Source: Channallabes apus
Lineage: Eukaryota; Chordata; Actinopteri; Siluriformes; Clariidae
NCBI GenBank assembly: GCA_030522415.1
Contig: CM060118.1
Location: 26,183,651-26,247,650, forward strand
Direction: 5' to 3'
Length of the DNA: 64,000 nt
The notes under the pieces were generated by a model that was given only the letters and a program-made list of their open reading frames with translations, did not search any database and was not told the DNA's origin. This document shows positions 52,114 to 64,000 of this stretch, in pieces; positions within the stretch are counted from its first letter, which is position 1; every line of letters starts with the position of its first letter. The position numbers and the translations under genes were made by a program.

Positions 52114-52579
52114 TGTGTGTGTAAAGGCGCACAGTGTGCAATGACAAAGTGCAGGCTGATACAGAGAGGGAGAGAGAAAATGTAATCTTTAACCTCTCTA
52201 ATGAGACTTGCTTTTGCTTTACACGCGCGCTATACACACGCACACATACATACAGACACAAAATAAAATGTTTAACACACATACACACACGTGGTCACAG
52301 TGTTGTAGTAAACAGCACATGCATGCACAGATGTTGATGTTGAAGAGACATGCACTAAGACCCAGCAGGGGAGACGATTACCCACAATTCTGCAGCGCAA
52401 GAGAGAAAAAAAACGTTGGCTCAGTTGTGATCACGTGACTCTCGGCGTCACAACAAGAGGCGCATGCGTGATGCATGATACTCGGTACTCGTAAACCAAG
52501 ACTTTTTTCGAGTCAAAAGTTATTCAAATTCTTTGCTCGTCTTGCGGAACCGCGTTACTCACAATCCGAGGTTCCACTT
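51729..52579. mobile_element. TA-flanked MITE-like element
   Basis: Left end CAGTGGAGCCTTGGATTACGAG and right end (complement) AAGTGGAACCTCGGATTGTGAG are inverted and flanked by TA (51727-51728 and 52580-52581), so it belongs to the Tc1/mariner/pogo target class. The interior has no transposase. It includes an imperfect tandem duplication with a period of about 138 bp (51877 against 52015) and a GA tract (52079-52110). Confidence 0.8.
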
Positions 52580-52639
52580 TATATATTTCCTGGCACCTCT
52601 GACTGATTTCCCATTTTCCCCTGACCTCTCTTATCAACA

Positions 52640-52860
52640 AGGTGTTTCCACCCACAGAACTGTTGCTCCAATTAGTTCTTTTCTTTTTTCACTCCATTCT
52701 GTGTAAACTCAGGAGACTGTAGGGTGTGAAATTGCAGAGAAAGTTACAAGGATGATATAAGGATCTTAGTTAATCAGCTCTATCTGCAAGGTTTTCGTTT
52801 CAGTGCTGCTGCCACACGAGTGGCTGTTTAGATAACTACATGAATGTGAAACTGTGTTGG
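52640..52860 (+). mobile_element. fragment of the unclassified dispersed repeat
   Basis: ccattctgtgtaaactcagg, then the gctgctgccacacgagtggc block and ttagataactacatgaatg follow the order seen at 43260-43440. Confidence 0.5.
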
Positions 52861-53084
52861 TATTCCTTATATTGGACAGTGTTATATGTCCATACTGTTG
52901 AACATTTTGCTCACTATTTGAGTGCACTGTACAGTCAATTGTATTCTTTACACTTTATCTTTCCTTTTTTCTGACCAAAACACACACACACACACACACA
53001 CACAGAATTCCCACATTAATAAGCTTAACAGTAGATGCAACCTGGGGTTACTACAATTTTTTTTATCATTTGATAAATTCAAAT

Positions 53085-54893
53085 TCAAATTTAAATCGTC
53101 ATATACACAGTCATACACAGTACGATATGCAGTGAAATGCTTACACGACCGCCAGTGACCTTAAAAAGAGAATTAAAACTTATAGTTAAAACTCATAGTA
53201 CATAAAATAGAAATAAAAATAGAAATATACTGTACAATAGAGATTTTTTATTTTAATTTTTTTTTATTGAAATTTGGTGGAGGATGAATGGTGTGCAAGT
53301 AATTTGCATAGAAACATGTCTTAAGGTGCCTTATTAAAGTGACTTTGTGCAAAAGTCCAGAATGTAAACATAAACATGAGTTCCAATGTAAGTGTAGATG
53401 TGCATGAAAGTGTCCATAGTGTCCGTTGACGTTAACAGGTTGTATTAGTTCTGTGTTTGTGGTGTGAATGTGGTATGGTTGAGAGATCTTATTGCCTGCG
53501 GGAAGAAGCTCCTCCTCAGTCTCTCTGTGTTGGCCTTCAGGGAGCGGAAGCGCTTTCCTGACCGCAACAGAGAGAACAGTCCATTGTTGGGATGGCTGAG
53601 GTCCTTCACGATCTTCCTGGCCTTGGTCCAGCACCGCTTGGTGTAGATTGAGTGCAGGTCAGGGAGCTTGGTGCGGATGATGCGCTCAGCTGAACGCACC
53701 ACCCTCTGTAGAGCTCGTCTGTCCTGCATGGTGCTGTTTCCAAACCAGGTCATGATGTTTCCCGTCAGGATGCTCTCTATGGTGCAGGAGTAGAAATTCC
53801 TGAGCACCTTGGAGGGCAGTCTGAATTCTCTCAAACGTCTGAGGTGGTACAGACGCTTCCGGGCCTTTTTCACCACGGTGTTGATGTGACAGGACCATGA
53901 CAGGTCCTGCGTGATGTGAACACCGAGGTATCTGAAGCTGTCCACTCTCTCCACTGGGCTCCTGTTGATGACGGGGGTCTGGTAGTTCCTCTCCTGCTTT
54001 GTACTAAAGTCCACTATCAGCTCCTTTGTCTTACTGACGTTCAGGAGGAGATTGTTCCTCTGGCACCAGTTCTCCAGATTTCCAATCTCCTCCAGGTGGC
54101 CGACTCAATGTTGTTCGTGATCAGGCCCACCACGACAGTGTCGTCAGCAAACTTGATGACGGCGGTGGAGTTGGTAGTGGCCACGCAATCGTAGGTGTAT
54201 AAAGAGTACACCTACGTGGTGGTATATAAACGGTGCTGATTATGACCGATGTGAACTCCCGTGGAAGATAAAAAGGACGACACATGATGGACAGCAGTTC
54301 CAGGTTTGGTGTGCAGGAGCGTGTAAGAGGAACAACGCTCGCGCTGTTGCACCAGCTGTTGTTTACCATTAAGCACACGCCGCCTCCCCTTGACTTCCCC
54401 GAGTCCTGCGTCCTGTCCATGCGGTGAACCGAGAAGAACTCAGCTGGTTGTATGGCGTGGTCTGGCACCGCTGGGTTCAACCATGTCTCGGTGAAGCAGA
54501 GAAGGTTGCAGTCCCGAATGTCTCTCTGGAACTTTATCCTGGCCCTGAGGTCATCGAGTTTGTTCTCCAGTGACTGGACGTTGGCGAGCAGGATGCTAGG
54601 CAGAGGCTCTCAGCCGGTTCCTGACGCCAGCTCGTTTCCCTTGGGTCCGTCGCTTCGCGTCGCGTCCATTGTTCTCCCTCAGGATCTCACTCGGCCAGCT
54701 CGGATCCGGAGTTAAAAACGTCGAATTGTGAGTACATTGTATACCAATAGAAACAAGAGTGTCTCTATCATACCTAATGTACTCAATGGTGGTGATTTTA
54801 AAACAAAGAAAACTAACTTAAAAAACAAAAACAAAGAAAAGGTGGTCGGAGCAGTCGTGACGGCAGCCGACCTCACCGGCGCCATCTTGGAAA
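53085..54893 (-). mobile_element. L2-like LINE, internally deleted
   Basis: Reads 5' to 3' on the minus strand. The 5' end resembles fish L2/Rex-type elements (ccaagatggcgccgg near 54880). An endonuclease segment (about 54220-54540) passes directly into the end of the reverse-transcriptase palm (54100-54215), then the RT thumb and C-terminal domain (53445-54014), then a 3' UTR ending near 53085. Both extremities are present but about half of the coding region is missing between them, so this is an internal deletion and not the usual 5' truncation. Confidence 0.82.
53445..54550 (-). pseudogene. LINE endonuclease-reverse transcriptase remnant
   Basis: Endonuclease part on the minus strand: ETWLNPAVPD, then SGKSRGGGVCLMVN and a VYIPP block, a typical apurinic-type endonuclease sequence of L2/CR1-clade LINEs. 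This is joined to YSLYTYDCVATTNS and the catalytic FADDTVV box. A frameshift near 54100 follows, then the continuation NLLLNVSKTKELIVDF, FRYLGVHITQDLSW, KKARKRLYHLRRLREF and RTKLPDLHSIYTKRC. The region between endonuclease and palm is absent. Not functional. Confidence 0.82.
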
Positions 54894-55933
54894 ACCTTGA
54901 TATTTCTGTTTGTCAAGTTTAAGTATATATATATACTTATACTTACATATACTTATATACTTATAGTGTATACAGTATACAGTAGGTGGACAAGCGATAT
55001 TCAACTTTTACTGTCGCGGCGCATGGCGACAGCATTTGGGTTTGTGCGTTTGCTGGCTTTTACCACTGAGTGGCGCTATATAACTACAGACGAACGTCTC
55101 AGGCCTTAGTTCATTCTCTCCAGGATTAATGAGCACGTAGTTGCAGATCAAATCAAGTAAAACATTGTAATTAAACTAATTTATAATCACAGTAGTAACA
55201 TTACGGTACAAATTTATAATTTAAATTAAATAAAATATTTTTACGATCGAATTTAAGCAACGTAAACGTTAACACACTGAGCCTATAGATTTTATGTGTA
55301 ATTAGAAAAACTACGCGTGTAGGGTCTTGTGTCATCTTATATTTTGTGTTCTTTAAATTTTGTAGTCTTTTGTGTAGTAGATTTATTAACCGAAATAAAT
55401 TATACTAAATGACCATAAAATTAAAACATTGTCAGATTAATGTGCAGAAACTATATAGTAAAACTATATAAGCTACATAGCTTTTATAAGACTCTACTTT
55501 TATTTAGGTGCACTCACAATGACGAAAAAACTTTGATTTTGTTAAATGTTAAACTTTATGATTTTGATGATTAAGTCATCTGTTGATCAGTGACGTATGT
55601 AAATGACTCAGTTTAGATGTAAGTAAATGCTCATTGCTGCACTGGTTTGGGGGAGGGACGTGCTGATGTTTGGTCTGCTTTCTTTGTGTGTGTGTGTGTG
55701 TGTATGTGTGTGTGTGTGTGTGTGTGTTGAGAGGTGTTAATAGTGGATTATTCAGTGAAACAGAACCTCTGCAGAAAAAAGATTAAACCGAGATAGAAAG
55801 TTTCCTCATCATAACATGCCCTGTATTGTTTTTAATCACTCTACTGTATACACAACCCATGATTTTTATGCTATTTTAGAGATGGTAAATACAAATGGAA
55901 TCTTTTTTTTTTTCATTTTCATTTTTTATAAAA
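54894..55933. other. intronic stretch, nothing recognised
   Basis: AT-rich DNA with a GT run at 55687-55728. No gene or element recognised. Confidence 0.5.
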
Positions 55934-55945
55934 TATTAACTTTCA

Positions 55946-56322
55946 TTCATTCATTCATTCATTCATTTTCTATACCGCATAATCCTGTGTTCAGGGTCGC
56001 GGGGGGCCTGGAGCCTATCCCAGGAGACTTCGGGCACTAGGCGGGGTACACCCTGGACAGGGTGCCAATCCATCGCAGGGCACACACACATACACAAACA
56101 CCCAATCACACACTACGGGCAATCCAGGAACGCCAACCAGCCTAACCTGCATATCTTTGGACTGTGGGAGGAAACCGGAGTACCCGGAGGAAACCCACCA
56201 AGCACGGGGAGAACATGCAAACTCCATGCACACAGAGACGGGAATCGAGCCTGGCCGTGGAATCGAACCCAGACCCTGGAGGTGCAAGGCGACAGTGCTA
56301 ACCACTACACCACCGTGCTGCC
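55946..56322 (-). mobile_element. SINE family A, full-length, with target-site duplication
   Basis: Flanked by a perfect 12-bp duplication TATTAACTTTCA (55934-55945 and 56323-56334). On the minus strand it runs from the tRNA-like head (ggtggtgtagtggttagcac), through the body, to an (GAAT)n 3' tail next to the duplication (seen as ATTC units on the + strand, 55945-55967). The duplication and tail repeat indicate LINE-driven retroposition. Confidence 0.88.
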
Positions 56323-56334
56323 TATTAACTTTCA

Positions 56335-56771
56335 ATATTTTATAAAAAATACCAACGAAAATGATTGTATATAGAGTGATTACAACCAATGCAATTTATG
56401 TTATGATAAGGAAAATCTCAATTTCTTCTATTCCAGTAAAACAGTAATAATGTCAATTTTAGAATCTAGAATCCAGAAGATGAAATTTGCAGAAATTTAA
56501 AAAGAGGCCTGAATCACTGCAGGTCTTCAAAATCCAGGTCTTAAAGTGGGGAGGGGTTCATTTCAGTTTCTCCGAATGTATAGGTGAGAACAGCTGATTC
56601 ACACCTGGGGAGGGTGAATAATTTGCATTTGAATGTTGTCTGCCATTGTAAAGCACACATAGTAACACTAAAAGAACAACATCCCAGGACAAATAGGAAT
56701 TAGAGCCCCTGATTATACGGCATAAATATTACTAAATATTACAAAAAAATTCCTCCGCGCTCGGGAAAACG
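56335..56771. other. intronic stretch, nothing recognised
   Basis: AT-rich; no gene or element recognised. Confidence 0.5.
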
Positions 56772-57585
56772 AATTATGACTAATAACCTCTATTCCCTGA
56801 AGGAGAGGAACGAGGTACAACATATATTGTATGGGACATATATTCACGCCCCGCCGAGCATCTACCAAAGTTAGCCACAAGAACCCTGATAGCCACTCTA
56901 CTGCATCATGGACCCCGCATGGAGGACACAATGAGCCACCGAGGCCATTATCTCAAGTCGGTAGAACCGGACAAAAGTGTGCAGCTGTTCAAAGGAATGT
57001 CCGTGGGTGATATTGGTGATGTGGTCCGGCTGTCGCGCAAATATCACCCACGGACATTCCTTTGAACAGCGCCCATGATGTTGCCATAGCTCTTGTTGAA
57101 TGTGCTTTCACACCCAGAGGCAATGGGACACCTTTACTGCTATAAGCTAATGAAATAGCCTCCACAATCCAATGGGAAAGCCACTGTTTAGACTGTGCTT
57201 TACACTTTACTGGACTGTCAAAGCAGATAAACAGTAGATCACATAAGCGCATATTTACTGTACGGTCCATGTAGTCCATGTAGTGCATGTATGGGGCACA
57301 AATTATGCAATTTACCCTGCTCCTCAGAAGCAAAAGGAGGAGGACAAAAGCTATAAAGGTCAAAGACCATAGAGCTATAATCAGTGGAGACCACCTTCGG
57401 TACATAGGCTGCGTTTGGCCGCAGAGTAACCTTTAACCCATTAGCAGCAAACTGCGTACAAGATGGATGATCCACTTGTAATATAAACCTTTAGTAGACG
57501 AGGCCCGAGCACTTTGAATTGTCTCAGTCACATTCAGGGGAAGACCTTTTGCTAACAGATTAGACCTTTCAACAGGTACTGTATT
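56772..57585 (-). mobile_element. second DIRS fragment (tyrosine-recombinase end), rearranged
   Basis: On the minus strand this carries pieces of the same recombinase as 12886-13867: SARASSTKGLYYKW, then HPSCTQFAANGLKVTLRPNAAY, FASEEQGKLHNLCP, KQWLSHWIVEAISLAY, and HSTRAMATSWA with the His-x-x-Arg pair. About 430 bp is missing between the first two pieces. The 3' flank runs straight into the DIRS right end (gttgtacctcgttcctctcc complement), with the internal complementary region absent. An inverted duplication (56984-57070) interrupts it. Confidence 0.88.
56984..57070. repeat. perfect 31-bp-arm palindrome inside the DIRS fragment
   Basis: Left arm 56984-57014 and right arm 57040-57070 are exact reverse complements (31 of 31). 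The loop is 25 nt (57015-57039). The right arm and loop are in the fragment's own orientation. The left arm is an inverted extra copy inserted before the rest of the recombinase sequence. Confidence 0.96.
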
Positions 57586-59672
<2,087 letters not shown>

Positions 59673-59748
59673 TAATTCCATCAAGCTGGTGAACCTGTGT
59701 TCCATCTTCATAAGCACATGGCTCACAGCTGCAGGATTCATTCATCTG
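59673..59748 (+). CDS. kcnma1: kcnma1 exon encoding S5
   Basis: 76 nt: one base completes Ser230, then 25 residues [12 protein letters not shown]... to ...GFIHL. It encodes the S5 helix of the pore domain. Position 239 is Cys where human has Leu. Donor gtgagt, phase 0 end. The register is confirmed by continuity with both neighbours. Confidence 0.97.
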
Positions 59749-60222
59749 GTGAGTGAGAAAACACACACAAAGAAAGTACCCTCCTCCCACAATGGAGTAA
59801 GTGTACAGGTATAGGTAAAAAAAAAAAGATATTAAAGAGGAACAAATATCCAATCCCATTATTCATTCTATATTTGTAGGGTTCCTTCTTTCTTTCTTTT
59901 CTTTTCTTTTCTTTTCTATTTTTTTATCAGAGAAAATTCAGATTTTTAGGATTAAATTTTCTTTTTATTCCCTTATCAGGAAATGCCAGAGGACATCTGT
60001 GCCACTAGATGGCAGCAGAATCTCTGCTCTACAGTAAAGCCACCTGTTTGGTTCCTCTCTCTGTCAGTTGAAGCACTTAAAACCCCTCTTCGGGTGCCCC
60101 ACACTCAGTGGTGGCTGTAATCTGAGGAAACAGTAGATGGCTGTAAAGGATCAGGCTTGAAGCTGGAGCTGAAGGCCTTGGTTTGTCTCAGTAATGCTAT
60201 TCATGCTCTCCCCCCCCCACAG
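59749..60222 (+). other. kcnma1: kcnma1 intron between the S5 and pore exons
   Basis: A 474-bp GT-AG intron with a TTTCT-type simple repeat (59885-59919). The acceptor is preceded by nine consecutive C residues (cccccccccacag). Confidence 0.92.
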
Positions 60223-60393
60223 GTGGAAAACTCAGGGGATCCTTGGGATAACTTCCAAAATTCTCAACCACTTTCATATTGGGAATGCGTATACTTACTC
60301 ATGGTCACTATGTCCACGGTGGGATACGGGGACGTCTGCGCGAAAACCACTCTCGGACGACTTTTCATGGTCTTCTTCATTCTTGGCGGTTTG
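60223..60393 (+). CDS. kcnma1: kcnma1 exon encoding turret, pore helix, filter and S6 start
   Basis: 171 nt, exactly 57 codons, phase 0 at both ends: [12 protein letters not shown]..., [12 protein letters not shown], the K+ selectivity filter TVGYGD, then [18 protein letters not shown]. It holds the Gly310-Gly311 hinge of S6. Differences from human by my numbering are E264D, N269S, A271P, T273S and, notably, Cys at 294 right after GYGDV where Tyr is usual. The donor gtaaaa is weaker than the others. Because the exon is frame-neutral, skipping would delete the pore without a frameshift. Confidence 0.97.
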
Positions 60394-63033
60394 GTAAAAT
60401 ACCTTTCATCTGCACTTTGTCTAATCCCCTTCATGCACCACATCATCTGCCACTTCATGTAGACAGAGACACCTGTTTTCAATTTAAAGCCCATAACTGT
60501 CACCAACCTACATGCCTCATGAAACACACATCACATTGTATATTCCCAGTGTCCTTATAACACCGCTGTTGAACTTCTCTCCCCCTGTGCTCCCACTGTA
60601 ACACGTGTAGAACTGACATGTATGCTAAAGTAGTTTTTAATAGTTCACTCTGAGATGTAGCCAACATCTGATTATTGTATTATATTAATGTCTTGTGAAA
60701 CGTGTTAAGTATTCTGACATAATCTGATGATGCTCTAGCTATTTTCTTAAAGCAGTTGCGGTTTCAGGCCCCACCCTCCTGTGTCTCTCCCCATATTCCA
60801 ACAAACACAGTGGCAGGAAGATGGTCAATAGTCCTGTCTGAGTCTTACTGCAGCACCTGCAGCCCCCCCATCCCCTATACTACTTACACTATATACAAAA
60901 CACACCAGGAGTCTATTTGTAATGTTCGAACAAAACAGTACAAATACGGGCAAGGCTAGAATGAAATTTAGTGTAATAATGAAAATGCACGCCTCCGAAT
61001 GGCGCAGTGGTAAATTGTTTGCCCTATCATCTGGAGATCCTGTATTCTTCCGCAGTCGGAGGTCTAGAGAGAGCTGATTGGCCGTGCTCTCTCTGAGGGG
61101 AGAGATAAGATGAGAGGTACACCGGGCTCCTTCATTAATCACGGCTCTACAGCTAATCAGGGGCATCTGTGAGCTCACGTAAGCGGAAGGAGCGGATAGC
61201 GCTGTCCTCCGAGTGTGTTACGCTGCCCCCAATGGTGCGCGAGCGAGCAGTTTGAAAAGATGCGGCCGGCTGGTGTCACGTGGTTCGAAGGAAACACGTG
61301 ACAGTATTCGACTCTCCCAACTGAGAGGCAGTAGTAGCCTTAATGTGGGAGCCCCCTAGTGACGGGGAGGAATTGGACACGACTAAATTAGGGTGAAACT
61401 TTAGAAAAATAAAGAAAATGCACATCTCTAGACCAAAGCACATAGAGTGCAAAACATGCCACATTCATATTATAATATAGTATATATTTATGATATACCT
61501 ATATTTCTATATTTACACTTGTGTCTTAGAATGAACAGCACATATTAGAGTACAATACAGAGCAAACAGCTACAGTTAAATAAATGCTTAATTTTACACA
61601 TTTAAATGTCAATCATAGCAATCCCAGGACACTAAGTAAAAAGACAAAAAAAGATTTGATATATGCATACAAGTTTTTAAAATACTTTATTTCAGTTTAG
61701 TTTATGGATTGTACTGTATGATCATATATTTTTTCTCAACTCAAACAGTTGTCAGGATCACAGTGGACTTTTGATCAGGTCATATTCAAGCTCAATCCAG
61801 GGCACCCCTTGGATATTATTGAATATTTCCATTCTAGACGGGTTTTACATTTACAAGATCATTCTTCCAGCGCTGGCAATCACACAAACTAGATGTGTAT
61901 TTTCTGTAATCCTATTTTGCTTTCATTCTTGTTGTAACAGACAACCTAGTTTTTGTCTTTATTTGGGTTTGTCTGTTTTTTGTTTATCTCAGATAATTAG
62001 AATGGTTAGTTTTCATTAATCAGCTGTGCTGCAGTGTGACAGATACAAGTTCCAGACTACAACACAAAATCAGGGCCGATAACTACAAAGTCGGAGAGCC
62101 GGAACAGATTAGCCGTAGCACGGAGCAGATCACATACAGACTGCAATCAGACACAGAGCAGATCGGACAATCTCCACATCACACTGTAGATGAAGCTCCA
62201 GCTGTCATGGAGTCACCATATTGATGTGTCCTTCCTTTGTTTTGAAACGGCCTGGAAGTTCTCAGAGCTCTGTTCCCTGCTTTCTGTCAGCAGCACGATT
62301 AATGACTTCAGTATGATGTGCTGTAAACCATCAGCTCCTGACCCAGCAGATGTCATGATTCATTTGGACCCTGGAGAGAGCAGCAGTGCAGTGAGGAGTT
62401 TAGAAAAAGGCCTCAGACAGGGGAGAAAGTTTTGCATGTAGGAGCAGATACAGAGCTTTCAACACAACAGGTGGCTGCAAACTATGCAAAATACATCCAG
62501 CTCATTTCCAGTCACGCTAATGAGTCTTAATGCGTTTTGCAGCTGTGGGCGCTCAGCCTGGACTATTTAAATCAACCTGCCATATTCTCAGTGTTTGTTG
62601 GACAAAACATGGCACATAGGGTTTTCATTTGGTCTTCTTTTTCCTCCTCCGGTTTAGGTGTGGTCACAGAAAGTTGTTTGTTCACATAAGCAAAAAAACA
62701 AAAATTAAAAATTAAACCAGAAGCTTTAATAAATTACACACTCTTTTTCCAATTCAAAGCTCTGCTGGTTAACACAGCACTTTTTTTTTGGAGATTTCTG
62801 AACACTTTAGTTATCACTACAAACTATTTTGGACTTTCTTGTTGCCCCCAGTTTTAAACTCTAAAATTCTCTACAAATATAAACTACACACACGCACACA
62901 CGCGCACATGCAACGTTTACAATCTCTGCTCTTGAGATGTCAGGGAGGTGTATGGAGAAGCGTGCACCTCACGAACCACTCTCTCCTCCTTTTTTTTTTT
63001 AGTCTCTGCTTTTGTCTCCTATCTTCTCCTTAG
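60394..63033 (+). other. kcnma1: kcnma1 intron before the alternative S6-end exons
   Basis: A 2.64-kb GT-AG intron containing a SINE-B insertion (60991-61413). A TGCATG lies at 62433-62438, and a poly-T run at 62990-63000 precedes the acceptor ttctccttag. No further exon recognised. Confidence 0.92.
60991..61413 (+). mobile_element. SINE family B with target-site duplication
   Basis: Flanked by a 10-bp duplication GAAAATGCAC (60981-60990 and 61414-61423). tRNA-like head gcctccgaatggcgcagtgg, then atcatctggag, then agagctgattggccgtgctc, then aatcacggctctac, and a 3' part ending gacggggaggaattggac...aaataaa. It shares its layout with 36880-37200. Confidence 0.82.
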
Positions 63034-63213
<180 letters not shown>

Positions 63214-63305
63214 GCCATGTTTGCTCGCTACGTGCCAGAAATTGCTGCTCTCATCCTTAATCGGAAGAAATACGGAGGGATTTATAACTCAACACGAGGC
63301 AGAAA
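63214..63305 (+). CDS. kcnma1: kcnma1 alternative exon 8b (mutually exclusive with 8a)
   Basis: 92 nt: 30 residues [14 protein letters not shown]... to ...YNSTRGR plus two bases of Lys. Including the split Lys it is 22 of 31 identical to 8a. The differences from 8a are S317R, I323A, E324A, G327L, S335I, S337N, A338S, V339T and N340R. It has a complete acceptor and a gtaagt donor, and exactly the length and phase needed to replace 8a. The loss of Glu324 removes half of the vestibule acidic ring, and Arg317 adds charge at the inner mouth. As I recall, a mutually exclusive neuronal slo1 exon of this kind is known in mammals. Confidence 0.93.
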
Positions 63306-64000
63306 GTAAGTCCAAATCCAGAAGCAGGTGTGCTTGGGTGACATAAGCCCTCCTGATAGTGGAGGATTAATACTAATACATACGTACTGTAGGCTCTGTT
63401 AAGAAATACTGTACAGACTTGAATGGAAGTAATCGTCACACTGTGACTGGAGACCTTGGCCATGAAAGCCACGTCCATTTTGCCTTTTTTTCTTTAACAC
63501 ATTCTATCAGCTGCATTTTATTGTCATTTAAGTTTTGTCTCTAGAGCTTTCATGACTCTTGTTTTTGTCATTGCTGAGTTTACTAACAGAACAGAAATGA
63601 TATATTTCTTATTTGTATATGTAATGTAAGATTCATATACATTTCTGAAATATAGTCATGAAAACTGCTTGTAAATAATAAAATGATGGTTATTTAGATA
63701 CAAAAACGGCATGCACGACTGCCTTAAATGGCTCTTTCGTTTGCTTGTACAGCCTCCTTCTCATCCCACTTTTCTTTTTTTTTTTCTTCACTCATTTTGA
63801 CTGGTGTTTTTTTTTTTTTTTGCATGCCCTCTGTGACTAGAGGTTTGTTTAGGGTGGCTGTGCATGGGCTTTGAGAAAAGCCTGCGTGGCTGTGGTACTG
63901 CTGTATCACCTCATCTGTGTCTGACATGACCCTGATCTTCAGTCACCCTGAATGCCTGAATGCCTTAGCTCTTGCACTGGAGCATCTCAATTGCACTTGG
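63306..64000 (+). other. kcnma1: start of the kcnma1 intron after exon 8b
   Basis: Begins gtaagt. It contains two further TGCATG motifs (63821-63826 and 63861-63866) and a T-rich zone (63765-63820). The next exon, which should open the RCK1 domain, is not in the window. Confidence 0.85.

Noticed and set aside
60157..60462. A 101-codon frame across the pore exon
   Set aside because: It extends past both splice sites. The true coding part is 60223-60393, bounded by an AG and a GT in the right phase.
63841..63880. A third alternative exon after a poly-T tract and TAG
   Set aside because: The sequence after the putative acceptor has no similarity to exons 8a/8b, no matching length and no plausible donor.

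Overview
The window is vertebrate (teleost) genomic DNA. The evidence is long AT-rich introns with GT-AG junctions, many microsatellites, and a dense load of fish-type mobile elements: Tc1/mariner, hAT, DIRS, L2-like LINE and tRNA-derived SINEs. The SINE family and the style of the Tc1 and DIRS copies make an otophysan fish, perhaps a catfish, likely, but the species cannot be fixed from the sequence. There are no bacterial-style genes.

The only host gene I can support is kcnma1 (slo1, the BK large-conductance Ca2+- and voltage-activated K+ channel), on the + strand. Eight exons are visible and run in order: 34620-34681 (S1), 45060-45153 (S1-S2 loop and S2), 45309-45420 (S3), 58587-58662 (S4), 59673-59748 (S5), 60223-60393 (turret, pore, selectivity filter, S6 start), then 63034-63125 and 63214-63305. 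The last two are homologous, equal in length (92 nt) and in the same phase. They look like a mutually exclusive pair encoding the end of S6 and the start of the linker to the RCK domain. The first coding exon (N terminus, S0) and the RCK/tail exons lie outside the window, so both gene ends are missing. All residue numbers below use the human Slo1 scheme (voltage sensor D153, R167, D186, R213).

Positions 1-34619 are most simply the upstream intron. It holds SINEs, an eroded Tc1 element (2374-3835), a 6.8-kb DIRS tyrosine-recombinase retrotransposon with its full terminal and internal-complementary-repeat architecture (7515-14272), and a BED-finger hAT element nested in the DIRS (7910-9014). 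It also holds two opposed non-autonomous hAT copies that share one embedded solo LTR (19090-20066 and 21004-21748), and a nearly full-length Tc1 element killed by a nonsense codon and loss of a catalytic Asp (24798-26417). A mariner fossil lies just before the S1 exon.

The large introns 34682-45059 and 45421-58586 carry decayed DNA transposons, a TA-flanked MITE, an internally deleted L2 LINE (53085-54893), SINEs with target-site duplications, and a rearranged second DIRS fragment (56772-57585). Two perfect short-armed palindromes (36-bp and 31-bp arms) sit inside decayed elements and look like recent template-switch inverted duplications.

The most biologically interesting part is the 3' end. 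A strict exon-8a/8b choice is enforced by reading frame and by an 88-nt intervening intron carrying two TGCATG (RBFOX) motifs. The alternative exon removes a vestibule glutamate (E324A). The pore exon carries Cys in place of the usual external TEA-site Tyr (Y294C). I did not find an undescribed multi-gene system.
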